Source: Proteobacteria bacterium ST_bin11 (GTDB taxonomy: Bacteria; Pseudomonadota; Gammaproteobacteria; Methylococcales; Methylomonadaceae). Taken from it: DNA of 64,000 nt. Shown here piece after piece: positions 18,408 through 26,980 of this stretch. The stretch spans positions 25,304 to 89,303 of the forward strand of contig MSXO01000017.1 in NCBI GenBank assembly GCA_002083615.1. Reading direction: 5' to 3'. Numbering within the stretch: position 1 is the first letter of the stretch; the number at the start of each line of letters is the position of its first letter. A program made the position numbers and the translations under genes. The notes beneath the pieces were generated by a model. The model had not been told where the DNA came from. It saw nothing but the letters and a program-made list of their open reading frames with translations, and did not search any database.

Positions 18408-18527
18408 ACAAACCGGTTTCAAGCCTAAGCACCAAAGATTAATTTTCGTTCAAGTTGTTGTAGCGATCAAGCTCTAACTGGAAGGAGCCGACATGCGGCC
18501 CCTTGGATTCTTGAGGTTGGCGTTTGC

Positions 18528-18992
18528 TTACATCTGCGATTGCAGATAATTTTGAATACCGACTTTTTCGATCAAGTCCATTTGGGTTTCCAGCCAATCA
18601 ACATGTTCTTCTTCGTTTTCCAAAATATGCTCAAATAGCTCCCTGGTGACGAAGTCGTTAATGCTTTCGCAATACGCTATCGCGTCTTTTAACAGCGGTA
18701 GGGCCAGATGCTCCAACTTGAGGTCGCATTCCAGCATTTCCTTAGGATTCTCGCCTATCATCAATCGACCCAAACTTTGCAAATTGGGCAAGCCTTCCAG
18801 AAACAAAATCCTTTCTATCAGTTTATCGGCATGCTTCATCTCGTCGATGGATTCGTGGTATTCCTTTTCATTCAGTTTTTGAAAGCCCCAATTTTTAAAC
18901 ATCCGGGCGTGCAAAAAATATTGATTGATGGCTGTTAATTCGTTCTCAAGCGCTTTGTTTAAAAATTCGATAACTTTTTTATCGCCTTGCAT
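18528..18992 (-). CDS. bfr: Bacterioferritin
   Basis: 154 residues, the usual length. It forms a 24-mer iron-storage shell with heme at subunit interfaces. Ferroxidase ligands Glu18, Glu51, His54, Glu127 and His130 are in place, and Met52, the axial heme ligand, is present (IDEMKHAD). It is the last gene of the rnfABCDGEH-bfd-bfr unit, 24 bases after bfd, so its expression is probably coupled to nitrogen fixation. Confidence 0.97.
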   Translation of the reverse strand: MQGDKKVIEFLNKALENELTAINQYFLHARMFKNWGFQKLNEKEYHESIDEMKHADKLIERILFLEGLPNLQSLGRLMIGENPKEMLECDLKLEHLALPLLKDAIAYCESINDFVTRELFEHILENEEEHVDWLETQMDLIEKVGIQNYLQSQM

Positions 18993-19016
18993 TTTAAATC
19001 TCCCGGGTTTTAGTGA

Positions 19017-19214
19017 TTAGTTGTGCACGTGGGCAGTCTGCAATAGCCGACATGCATTTTTTCGATCCAAAATTTGTGTTATGTCCCTGTTACATTTGCC
19101 GCAGTCACCGCCAACGCCGAAACATTTCTGCAACTGTTTCCGCGAGCATAAGCCGCTGTCGATGGCGGCATCGATCTGGCTGTCAGTTACAGCTTTGCAG
19201 ACACAAATATACAT
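19017..19214 (-). CDS. bfd: Bacterioferritin-associated [2Fe-2S] ferredoxin
   Basis: 65 residues. The cluster ligands follow the Bfd pattern: CVC near the start (Cys4, Cys6) and CGKC (Cys38, Cys41) later, within a BFD fold (ICVCKAVTDSQIDAAIDSG). Bfd donates electrons to ferric iron in bacterioferritin to release ferrous iron. It sits 3 bases after rnfH and 24 bases before bfr, which fits that job directly. A His-containing tail (LLQTAHVHN) extends past the usual end. Confidence 0.93.
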   Translation of the reverse strand: MYICVCKAVTDSQIDAAIDSGLCSRKQLQKCFGVGGDCGKCNRDITQILDRKNACRLLQTAHVHN

Positions 19215-19217
19215 AAG

Positions 19218-19481
19218 CTAAACCACCCGCCTCCGCTGCACTTCCGCAGGGTCAGCGGTAATTTTACGATAAATTTCGACGCGATCGCCTTCTTTGACCT
19301 GAGCATCCAATTTTGCGAGTTTACCGAAAATCCCGACTTTTTGGCTGCCAAGATCTATTTCAGGATACTGCGACAAGACGCCGGACAATTCGATAGCTTC
19401 GGCAATGGTACTGCCTTCCGGTACATCCAATCTTAACCACGTTTGCCTATCCGCCTGCGCATAACATACACCCACATTCAT
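19218..19481 (-). CDS. rnfH: RnfH ubiquitin-fold protein
   Basis: 87 residues with a beta-grasp pattern, starting MNVGVCYAQADRQTW and ending in the family-typical DRVEIYRKITADPAEVQRRR. RnfH accompanies rnf or nif clusters; its exact role is unsettled. Start is 3 bases after rnfE, so translation is coupled. Confidence 0.92.
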   Translation of the reverse strand: MNVGVCYAQADRQTWLRLDVPEGSTIAEAIELSGVLSQYPEIDLGSQKVGIFGKLAKLDAQVKEGDRVEIYRKITADPAEVQRRRVV

Positions 19482-19484
19482 AGT

Positions 19485-20195
19485 TTACGCTCCTTCTTCC
19501 AAGACAATGGTTTCAATGATGGTAGCTTCAACAACCTTAGCAGGCGCTTTGCTGTCGACCAGTCGTTTCAGCGCCACCATGAAACCCAGCATAATGAAGC
19601 CGCCCGGCGGCAGGGCCATCAGCAAAAAGCCTCTGTATTCTGGAATCAAGGTTGTCTCCAGAAACCGGAAACTTTCACCCAACAGGACAGACGCATTGGC
19701 GAATAAGGTACCGGCGGAACTAATCTCCCGCGTGGCTCCTAGTACTACCATTGCTGCAGTAAAACCCACACCCATCATCAAGCCATCCCACATCGACGGC
19801 ATCACCGGTTGTTTGGAGGCGAAGGCTTCGGCTCGACCCAGAATCACGCAATTGGTGACGATCAGCGGGATAAACAAGCCCAACACCTTGTGCAATTCGT
19901 GCATCCAGGCATTCAGAAATATATCCACCAAGGTCACCAAGGCGGCGATCAGCAATACGAAAATCGGGATTCGGATTTCCGAGGGAATCAGATGCCGACT
20001 CACCGACACGGCGGCATTGGATGCCACCATTACCACCATCGTCGCCAAACCCATGCCCAAGCCGTTGGTTGCAGTACCCGTGACAGCCAACAAGGGACAC
20101 AACGCCAGGTTTTGGGTCAGGACTACGTTATTGTCCCATAGGCCGTCGCGGGCGATTTTTCTATATTGTTCTGAAAACAGAATCGAAAGATTCAT
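19485..20195 (-). CDS. rnfE: Rnf complex subunit E
   Basis: 236 residues with about six membrane helices. RnfE pairs with the homologous RnfA to form the inner core of the Rnf ferredoxin:NAD oxidoreductase in the cytoplasmic membrane. Family signatures include LAVTGTATNGLGMGLA and TNCVILGRAEAFASK (conserved Cys). It is separated from rnfG by 439 bases holding a dispersed repeat, the only large gap in this operon. Confidence 0.96.
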   Translation of the reverse strand: MNLSILFSEQYRKIARDGLWDNNVVLTQNLALCPLLAVTGTATNGLGMGLATMVVMVASNAAVSVSRHLIPSEIRIPIFVLLIAALVTLVDIFLNAWMHELHKVLGLFIPLIVTNCVILGRAEAFASKQPVMPSMWDGLMMGVGFTAAMVVLGATREISSAGTLFANASVLLGESFRFLETTLIPEYRGFLLMALPPGGFIMLGFMVALKRLVDSKAPAKVVEATIIETIVLEEGA

Positions 20196-20634
20196 GATAG
20201 TTTCTCCAAAAACTCAGCAAACTTGTTATCGAGCGAGTTTTTATTCCCGCATGCCGCGCCGAGCACCGTAGGGTTTATCGAGAACAGCCCGAAGGGGCGC
20301 CGCAAGGAAGCGGCGCGTCGGCGGAGGGGCTGGGAAGCCCCTTCTGCCGACCCTCGATAAACGCTTCGGAGCGCAGGATCGAGGCGGCATCCGGGCCGCC
20401 TTTTCTTTGGATACTTTCTTTTGGCGGAGCACAAATTCGTTTGGAACGAATTTGAACAGCCAAAGGGCTGGCCCGTGAGGGCGAAAACCATGGATGGTTT
20501 TCGTAGCAAAAGTATCTCGCCTTCGGGTGCGAGAACCCGATTCAACAAAATCCGTCGCGACCGCGACACCTTAAAAATGATTTGCAAATTCCAAACATTC
20601 CAAATCCCCTCAAGGAAACTCGACACACCGCCAA
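20196..20634. other. 439-base gap inside the rnf operon occupied by repeat copy A
   Basis: Between rnfG and rnfE the only content is the dispersed repeat described at 20251-20569 plus short flanks. Open frames in this gap (for example 20192-20626 minus) fall entirely within the repeat and are spurious. Confidence 0.85.
20251..20569 (+). repeat. Dispersed repeat, copy A (variant with two extra hairpins)
   Basis: Matches copies C and D from ATGCCGCGCCGAGCACCGTA through the GAGGGGCTGGGAAGCCCC block and ends in the same GTCGCGA..GCGACAC motif. The central stem, a single tight palindrome in other copies, is split here: ATACTTT (20411-20417) and AAAGTAT (20509-20515) are ~90 bases apart, with two perfect hairpins between them (20432-20454 and 20482-20503). 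Confidence 0.9.
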
Positions 20635-21372
20635 TTAACCAGCCCCCAACAACTCCGCCTGATGCACCTTATAAAACTCCAAACCCCGCTTTATCGCCTG
20701 TACCACCTTGCGCGGCGTAATGGTTGCTCCACTGAACTGATCAAAAGCGCCACCGTCTTTCTTGACCGCCCATTGTTCGACCGTGAGATTGTCCAAGGAC
20801 TTACCGTTAAACGACAGCACCCATTTGGACTTGGTCACTTCTATCTTGTCGCCTAGGCCCGGTGTTTCGACGTGGGCGATTACTCGTACCCCAAGGATTT
20901 CGCCTTTACTGTCGATACCCATCACCAAACTAATCGGTCCGGCATAACCGTCCGGCGCGACAAACTTAAAACACACCGCGTTAAGCGCACCGGCTTTTTT
21001 AGCCAGATACACCTCAGTTTGCTCGGCGCCGATATTGGCATCGGCAGACGGCAGCAACACGCTATCTTGCAGCAAATTGTTATCGTAATATTTAGCAGGA
21101 ACCACTTGCTCCAAATTCGCTTTTAAATCTTCCTGCAAACGCAGTTCAATCACTCCGCGCGTCGCTAAATCGGCGACGCCTAATAAAATCGCTGCCAACA
21201 ATGCAAAACCGCCCAACACACCCGCCTGATATTGCAATAGCGGTCGCAATTGTTCCAGGTGCGCGGGCTCCAACCACACAGCCAATTTTTGCTTGGTATT
21301 ACTGAGGGTGCGCAACGCGTACTCAGTATATTGGTTCGCTTTGGGAGTCGATTTAACGGGTTCGGAATTCAT
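20635..21372 (-). CDS. rnfG: Rnf complex subunit G (covalent FMN)
   Basis: 245 residues: one N-terminal membrane helix (~55-72) and a periplasmic FMN-binding domain. The flavin-attachment motif SGAT is visible in DQFSGATITPRKVV near residue 220, where FMN is linked to the Thr. RnfG relays electrons between the periplasmic flavin of RnfD and other subunits. It starts 8 bases after rnfD. The N-terminal extension of ~50 residues before the helix is longer than in many RnfG. Confidence 0.95.
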   Translation of the reverse strand: MNSEPVKSTPKANQYTEYALRTLSNTKQKLAVWLEPAHLEQLRPLLQYQAGVLGGFALLAAILLGVADLATRGVIELRLQEDLKANLEQVVPAKYYDNNLLQDSVLLPSADANIGAEQTEVYLAKKAGALNAVCFKFVAPDGYAGPISLVMGIDSKGEILGVRVIAHVETPGLGDKIEVTKSKWVLSFNGKSLDNLTVEQWAVKKDGGAFDQFSGATITPRKVVQAIKRGLEFYKVHQAELLGAG

Positions 21373-21380
21373 CGCCGCTC

Positions 21381-22442
21381 TCAGGAATTAGAAATATCAA
21401 GCGGCTTGCCGTTACGGTAGCGGCCATAGATTCTCGGACGAATGTAATGATCGATCAACGGCGTCACCGCGTTCATCAATAAAATCGCAAAGCCGGTGCC
21501 TTCTGGATAGCCACCCCAAGTGCGGATGACGAAGGTCAGCAAGCCGCAGCCGGCGCCAAAAATCACCTGACCTAGCGGTGTATTAGGTGAAGTCACATAG
21601 TCGGTAGCAATGAAAAAGGCCACCAACATAACCGCGCCGGAGTTCAAATGCACCCAGGGTCCCATGTAATGCTGACTATCCAGCGTACTGAACACCGTCG
21701 CAAGCAGAGTAATACTCAACAAAAACGAGACGGGGACATGCCATTTGATAACACCCTCCCGCATCAACCAAAGTCCACCCGCCAATACTAATAATGAGGA
21801 GGTTTCCCCCAGGCTGCCGCGCTCCCAGCCGATAAACGCCAAAAAACCTGAATATTCGGTCAAGCTGCCGGGCAATAAGCGGTTTTGGGAAAACTCGGTC
21901 TTAACCCAACCCAATGTCGTCGCCCCAGTTACGCCATCGTAACTCTCTAGGCCGCCAAAAGTGATTGCCAAGCTATCAATCACACCTGGGCCTGTGAACA
22001 GCGGCGACACATTGGTCCAGGTTGTCATCTCGATGGGAAAGGAAATCAATAAAGCGACCCTAGCCAACATGGCTGGATTGAACAAATTTTGCCCCAAGCC
22101 CCCATAGACATGCTTGCCCAGTATAATCGCCAGCGCCGAGCCGACCACTCCTATCCACCGGGGCGCCCAAGGTGGCAAGGTCATTGCCACCAATAAGCCA
22201 GTAACTACCGCCGAGCCATCGCGCAAATAGGGCATGGCTGCCACGCCTTTCATCTTCAGGCACAAGCCTTCAAAAGCCATCGCCGACAACATCGTCACCG
22301 CCAGCAAGTACAAAGCCGGCCAGCCGAAAATCAGCACACCGCAGGCAGTCGCCGGTGCCAGGGCAATAATCACCATGCGCATGATTTGATCGACGCGACG
22401 GGTCGCCGCAACGTGAGGTCCGCTTATCGGTTTAGTGCTCAT
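21381..22442 (-). CDS. rnfD: Rnf complex subunit D (covalent FMN)
   Basis: 353 residues, around nine membrane helices. The flavinylation site appears as GVTGATTLG (FMN-linked Thr). RnfD is a membrane subunit of the Rnf ion-pumping complex. Its start overlaps the rnfC stop by 4 bases, giving translational coupling. Confidence 0.95.
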   Translation of the reverse strand: MSTKPISGPHVAATRRVDQIMRMVIIALAPATACGVLIFGWPALYLLAVTMLSAMAFEGLCLKMKGVAAMPYLRDGSAVVTGLLVAMTLPPWAPRWIGVVGSALAIILGKHVYGGLGQNLFNPAMLARVALLISFPIEMTTWTNVSPLFTGPGVIDSLAITFGGLESYDGVTGATTLGWVKTEFSQNRLLPGSLTEYSGFLAFIGWERGSLGETSSLLVLAGGLWLMREGVIKWHVPVSFLLSITLLATVFSTLDSQHYMGPWVHLNSGAVMLVAFFIATDYVTSPNTPLGQVIFGAGCGLLTFVIRTWGGYPEGTGFAILLMNAVTPLIDHYIRPRIYGRYRNGKPLDISNS

Positions 22443-23941
22443 ACGGTTTCCTCTGCTTCCGCCGTCTGCACCTGTTGGGCAGCCGCCAGACGCGCCGCTC
22501 GGGCTTCCTGAGCACGCAAGGCTTCCGCTTCGGCTTCCAGTCTGATGCGCTCCATTCGCTGATTGCGATCTTCGGCTAGACGCCTGGTTTGTTCAGATTT
22601 ATGCTCGGCCTGTTGGCGTTTGACCAATTCACCGGAAGCGAACTTAAAGTAATGCACCAGCGGAATGTTGGAAGGACAGACATACGAACAGCTGCCACAA
22701 CTGATGCAGTCTTTTAGCCCTAAATCAACGGCGGCGTCCAATTGATTGGCTTTGATGCGGCTGGCCATTTCCAAGGGCAACAAACCTACGGGGCAAGCAG
22801 TTACGCAACTGGAGCAACGAATACAAGGCTGCACCTCTGGCTCGTGAATATCAGCAGCCGTCAAAGCTAAAATGCCATTGCAGGCTTTGACGACCGGTAC
22901 TTCGGCGATCGGCAATGCGTCACCCATCATTGGTCCGCCCATCACCAATCGCGCCATTTTGGATTTGTCCAAAGCACAGAATGCCAATACTTCCGACATC
23001 AAGGTACCGATCGGCACTTCCACGTTGCGGGGTTTGGCCACCGCAGCACCGGAGACCGTCACCACTCGACTAATCAAAGGCTGTCCCAAACAAATTGCTT
23101 GGTAAACCGCATAGGCCGTAGCCACGTTATGCACCACCACACCAATGTCGGTGGCCCGGCCATCGGCGGGAATTTCCTGGCCGGTCAGATAACGCAACAT
23201 TTGCCGATCCCAACCCATCGGGTAGCGAGTCGGCACTTGCGCCACGACGATATTGGCAAAATCCTGACTGGCCAATTGCATGGCCGCGAACGCCTCAGGC
23301 TTGTTATCCTCGATACCCACCAAGGCCTTGGGCGCAGCCATACCCCGCAACATTAGCCGGATACCCGCGACGATTTGTTCGGCGCGTTCCTGCATCAAGC
23401 GGTCGTCACAAGTCAGATACGGCTCGCACTCGCCGGCATTGATCAGCAAGGTATGAATCTTGTTTTTTCGACCCAAACTAAGTTTGACCGCCGACGGGAA
23501 TACCGCGCCACCCAAACCCACCACCCCGGCGGCGCCGACGCGTTGGCAGATCTCTTCCGGTTCCAGTACAAAAGGGTCTTCTGGTACGATCAATTCAGCC
23601 CATTGCTCTTTACCATCGCTTTCGATGACCACGGTACGGATGGGCAATGCTGACGGATGCGGCGCCGGAAAGTCTTTCACATCGGCAATAACGCCCGATG
23701 TTGGTGCATGTACAGGCGCCGAAATGGTGCCCTGACTGTACGCAAGCAATTGTCCTTTCAGTACTTTCTCGCCGACTTTAACCACCGGCTCGGCAGGCTT
23801 CCCGACATGCTGCTGCACCGGAATGTACAATTTCTTGGGCAATGGAAAGTCGGTGACGATGTTCAGCGGTGAGGTTTCGGATTTGTGCTCTTCGGCATGG
23901 ATGCCGCCGCGCAAGCGGGGATTCTCGAACAAGGCGAACAT
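22439..23941 (-). CDS. rnfC: Rnf complex subunit C (NADH/FMN, Fe-S)
   Basis: 500 residues. An NADH/FMN-binding domain (VGLGGAVFPSAVKL region) is followed by two [4Fe-4S] motifs: CIRCSSCVTACP and CISCGSCSYVCP (~375-425). The C-terminal ~65 residues are a charged Arg/Ala/Glu-rich extension (LRAQEARAARLAAAQ), a common variable tail in gammaproteobacterial RnfC. It oxidises NADH or reduces it depending on direction; in diazotrophs, Rnf is thought to drive ferredoxin reduction for nitrogenase. Confidence 0.96.
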   Translation of the reverse strand: MFALFENPRLRGGIHAEEHKSETSPLNIVTDFPLPKKLYIPVQQHVGKPAEPVVKVGEKVLKGQLLAYSQGTISAPVHAPTSGVIADVKDFPAPHPSALPIRTVVIESDGKEQWAELIVPEDPFVLEPEEICQRVGAAGVVGLGGAVFPSAVKLSLGRKNKIHTLLINAGECEPYLTCDDRLMQERAEQIVAGIRLMLRGMAAPKALVGIEDNKPEAFAAMQLASQDFANIVVAQVPTRYPMGWDRQMLRYLTGQEIPADGRATDIGVVVHNVATAYAVYQAICLGQPLISRVVTVSGAAVAKPRNVEVPIGTLMSEVLAFCALDKSKMARLVMGGPMMGDALPIAEVPVVKACNGILALTAADIHEPEVQPCIRCSSCVTACPVGLLPLEMASRIKANQLDAAVDLGLKDCISCGSCSYVCPSNIPLVHYFKFASGELVKRQQAEHKSEQTRRLAEDRNQRMERIRLEAEAEALRAQEARAARLAAAQQVQTAEAEETV

Positions 23942-23954
23942 AGTTGTCTCCGTC

Positions 23955-24488
23955 TCAAGCGGCCAGCGGTTTAGGCCAGCGCCAGTTGCGCAAAGTCACT
24001 TCAACAGGGTGCATTTGTAGGCATTCGGTGGGACATACTTCCACGCATTTTTTGCAGCCGATGCATGCATCCGCCACGACAGCGTGGATCTGTTTTGGTG
24101 CGCCGACGATGGCATCGGTAGGACAAACTTTAAAGCAGCGAGTGCAGCCGGTACAGGTTTCTTCGCTGACTCGGGCCACTAGCGCTTCTTGATCTTGGGT
24201 TTGACTTAAATCGACATCAACCCCCAGGAGCTTGGCAAGTTGCTCGACCAAGGACATGCCGCCTGGCGGACACAAAGTCACAGGGGCAGTGCCGGATACC
24301 AGGGCTTCGGCCGCTGGCCGGCAGCCAGGAAAACCACACTGCCCGCATTGCGAGCCAGGCATCAACGCCTCGATGGTTTCTATCAGCGGGTCGGACTCCA
24401 CCTTCAGATATTTGGCGGCAATCCCCAAAGCCACGCCAAGCAACAATCCTAGTGATGTCAAAATAACAATGGCAGATAAAACGTACAT
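23955..24488 (-). CDS. rnfB: Rnf complex subunit B (multi Fe-S)
   Basis: 177 residues. One N-terminal membrane helix, then a CGQCGFPGC cluster motif (~50-58), and two ferredoxin-type [4Fe-4S] motifs, CTGCTRCFKVCP and CIGCKKCVEVCP. RnfB is the ferredoxin-interacting subunit on the cytoplasmic face. The C-terminus is short compared with E. coli RsxB. Sits 13 bases before rnfC. Confidence 0.96.
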   Translation of the reverse strand: MYVLSAIVILTSLGLLLGVALGIAAKYLKVESDPLIETIEALMPGSQCGQCGFPGCRPAAEALVSGTAPVTLCPPGGMSLVEQLAKLLGVDVDLSQTQDQEALVARVSEETCTGCTRCFKVCPTDAIVGAPKQIHAVVADACIGCKKCVEVCPTECLQMHPVEVTLRNWRWPKPLAA

Positions 24489-24498
24489 GGTGTGCCTC

Positions 24499-25080
24499 TT
24501 ATTTGCTGTAAAGCCCCGCGAAGCCCATAAACGCCAGCGACAAGATACCGGCGGTGATAAATGCGATGGGGGTGCCGGAAAAAAGCGCCGGCACTGCCAT
24601 GAACGCTAAGCGTTCACGTAGACCGGCGAAGAGCACCATCACCAGGGTAAAACCCATTGCCGAACCAAAGCCAAACAGCAGGCTTTGCACGAAATCGTAT
24701 TTCTCTTGGATATTTAGCAGCGCCACACCCAAAACCGCGCAATTTGTAGTAATCAGCGGTAAAAAAATCCCCAAAACTTGATACATGATCGGACTGGTTT
24801 TGTGGATCACCATCTCGGTAAACTGAACCACTGCGGCAATCACCAGAATAAAACCCAACACCCGTAAAAATCCGATATCGAAGGGTATCAGCAGGCGATG
24901 CTCCAGCACCCAACTGGCCGCAGACGCCAAGGTCAATACGAAGGTTGTCGCCAAACCCATGCCCAATGCGGTATCCAGCTTATTGGAAACCCCCATAAAA
25001 GGGCATAAACCTAAGAACTTGACCAACACGACATTGTTGACCAAGGCCGTACCCAGTATCAGAAGTAAGTATTCGCTCAT
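24499..25080 (-). CDS. rnfA: Rnf complex subunit A
   Basis: 193 residues, six membrane helices, with the family signatures LVKFLGLCPFMGVS and TNCAVLG (conserved cysteines that in related complexes hold an intramembrane [2Fe-2S] cluster). First gene of the operon. The ribosome site before the ATG is poor. A sigma-54 promoter and a NifA-type site lie upstream, at 25110-25127 and 25231-25255. Confidence 0.96.
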   Translation of the reverse strand: MSEYLLLILGTALVNNVVLVKFLGLCPFMGVSNKLDTALGMGLATTFVLTLASAASWVLEHRLLIPFDIGFLRVLGFILVIAAVVQFTEMVIHKTSPIMYQVLGIFLPLITTNCAVLGVALLNIQEKYDFVQSLLFGFGSAMGFTLVMVLFAGLRERLAFMAVPALFSGTPIAFITAGILSLAFMGFAGLYSK

Positions 25081-25109
25081 GTTTTAGACTCGGTGTTTTG
25101 TAACAAGTC

Positions 25110-25127
25110 AGCATCATTTGTGCCAAT
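25110..25127 (-). promoter_or_regulatory. Sigma-54 promoter of the rnf operon
   Basis: On the minus strand the site reads TTGGCAC, five bases, ATGCT, with the GG at 25123-25124 and GC at 25111-25112, ten bases between them as required. The -24 half is consensus; the -12 half has A for T at one position. Transcription would start near 25099, about 20 bases before rnfA. Confidence 0.8.
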
Positions 25128-25230
25128 GCCGTGAAAGCGCCGAAACACCCAAGTTTTGATAAAAAGCCGAGCGATTTGCTACCCACATCCCTGTCCTAAA
25201 AAACACAGAGCCGAAACAACTCGGCTAAAT

Positions 25231-25255
25231 TTTGTCGCAAACCCTACAACACACC
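25231..25255. promoter_or_regulatory. NifA-type upstream activator site for rnf
   Basis: TGT (25233-25235), ten bases, ACA (25246-25248) matches the NifA consensus TGT-N10-ACA. It lies ~130 bases upstream of the predicted rnf start site. The surrounding 25 bases are nearly identical to the nifE site at 50823-50847. Confidence 0.78.
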
Positions 25256-25276
25256 GGGATTTTCCGGCGGTAGCTA

Positions 25277-25295
25277 AGCCAATATGCATATGGCT
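25277..25295. promoter_or_regulatory. Near-palindrome upstream of nifL
   Basis: AGCC and GGCT flank the perfect palindrome ATATGCATAT, offset by one base. It lies 60 bases before the nifL start and could be an operator for nifLA. No regulator identified. Confidence 0.35.
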
Positions 25296-25354
25296 CTCTA
25301 ATTGCATGTATTTTTTTAACCCAAGCCCAAAAAAAGACCCGAGAACCATTTGCC

Positions 25355-26980
25355 ATGACAAAATCCACCCCTGACTACCTGCAAGGCCAGATTGAGATTG
25401 AAACGGCCGATTTACTATCGCCATCCCTAAATTCGCTAAAAAGCGGAAAGGCCTCTAAAACCCTGCCGTTCTCCCTATTCGTCAAAGCTGTAGAACAGGC
25501 GCCAGTCGCTATTTCCATTACCGATAAAAAAGCTAACATCCTTTATATAAATCAAGCCTTCACCGATGTGACTGGCTACAACGCTGCCGAGATTCTCGGT
25601 AAAAACGAATCCGAGTTGTCCGACAAATCCACACCCAGACAAATCTATTACGATTTGTGGCACACCATTTCCCGCAAACAGGTTTGGCACGGGCAACTGG
25701 TCAATCGGCAAAAAATGGGCCAGCGCTATTTAGCGGATCTGATCATCGCGCCGATGTTCGATGACCGCGGCGCCATCAGTCACTATATAGGGATGCACCG
25801 CGACGTTACCCAAGCGCATTACGCAGAGCAGCAGGTCAATAACCAAAAACAGTTAATCGAATCCGTATTGAACGCCTCTCCGGTGGCAATGGCGGTCCTG
25901 GATAACGACAAGCGCGTTGTACTGGACAATCAGATGTACAAGATGCTGATCAGCGAGTTAGATAAGAAGGAACCGGCCTTATTTTTCCTCGCTGCTCTGG
26001 AACAAGAAATGGGCGATTTGTGGGGCGAGAATATTGACAGGCAACAAGGCTTTGCGAATCGCGAAGTACGGATAGAAAGCGCAGGGATAAAGGGTACGCG
26101 CTGGTTTTCCTGTTCGGGTAACTGGTTTATAGAGAACGACGTCTGCGCAGACACTTTCTTTGCCCGCCAATCCAAAGACTATTTGTTGCTGACGATTAAC
26201 GACATTAGCCCATTGCGCCGCCAACAAGAAAAGCTGCAAATCCAGACGCTTCGCACCATGATGGCCGAAGAAGAACACATACGCAGTATCCGCGAAACCT
26301 TGCTGGGGGCGATGCACCAGATTCGCCAGCCCTTAAACCAAATCAACGCGGCGATTCAAATCATGACTCAGCGTAACGATGCCAACAATAGCCCGATACG
26401 CGACCTATTGGGTCAAGTGCAAAAAATGGGCGAAGAAACGCTGGCCACCTTGCAGCGCTGTGTGCCGGAAATTCCGGAGTCTGCAGTCGCCCCGGTGAAT
26501 TTGAATCAGTTGTTGCACGAAGTCATGCTGCTCTATAGCACCAAGTTTCTGGCAAATGGCATCGTTGTGGATTGGCTGCCAAACCCAGTATTGCCAAATA
26601 TTCTGGGCGCAGAGAACAAGTTACGTATGTTATTCAAACAATTGATAGACAACGCCGTCAACGCAATGAATCGAGCGGGTAGTCAAGAACGTATGATCAA
26701 AATCAGCACGACTTTCGAACATGAATGGGTTTGCGTTTCCGTAGCCGATACCGGCCCCGGCATACCCGCCAACCAACGAAGCAAAGTATTTGAGCCGTTT
26801 TTTACCACAAATCAAAGTACCGGCGGCGTCCAGGCCGGCATGGGACTGGTCATGAGTAAGGAAATTGTCAATCAGCACAGCGGCATGATAGAAATCGACC
26901 CGCAATATACAAGCGGCTGCAGCTTTAAAATCCGCTTTCCGTGTCAAAAAAGCCTAGCCAGGGTAAATATCCATGAGTGA
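25355..26980 (+). CDS. nifL: NifL, redox/nitrogen-responsive anti-activator of NifA
   Basis: 541 residues. PAS1 (~42-155) should hold FAD and sense redox; PAS2 (~165-285) relays the signal; a histidine-kinase-like dimerisation helix with His321 (MHQIRQPLNQI) and a GHKL ATP-binding domain (~420-535; DNAVNAMNR, DTGPGIP, GMGLVMSK) follow. NifL binds and silences NifA under oxygen or fixed nitrogen. It overlaps nifA by 8 bases, supporting equal production of both. Length fits the family (~520). Confidence 0.95.
   Translation: MTKSTPDYLQGQIEIETADLLSPSLNSLKSGKASKTLPFSLFVKAVEQAPVAISITDKKANILYINQAFTDVTGYNAAEILGKNESELSDKSTPRQIYYDLWHTISRKQVWHGQLVNRQKMGQRYLADLIIAPMFDDRGAISHYIGMHRDVTQAHYAEQQVNNQKQLIESVLNASPVAMAVLDNDKRVVLDNQMYKMLISELDKKEPALFFLAALEQEMGDLWGENIDRQQGFANREVRIESAGIKGTRWFSCSGNWFIENDVCADTFFARQSKDYLLLTINDISPLRRQQEKLQIQTLRTMMAEEEHIRSIRETLLGAMHQIRQPLNQINAAIQIMTQRNDANNSPIRDLLGQVQKMGEETLATLQRCVPEIPESAVAPVNLNQLLHEVMLLYSTKFLANGIVVDWLPNPVLPNILGAENKLRMLFKQLIDNAVNAMNRAGSQERMIKISTTFEHEWVCVSVADTGPGIPANQRSKVFEPFFTTNQSTGGVQAGMGLVMSKEIVNQHSGMIEIDPQYTSGCSFKIRFPCQKSLARVNIHE

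Noticed and set aside
19507..20271. 254-codon plus-strand frame
   Set aside because: It is antisense to rnfE, which has full family support; its composition reflects the codon pattern of the other strand.
20192..20626. 144-codon minus-strand frame between rnfG and rnfE, and 47103-47405 in repeat D
   Set aside because: Both lie wholly within the dispersed repeat and share only repeat-derived sequence.
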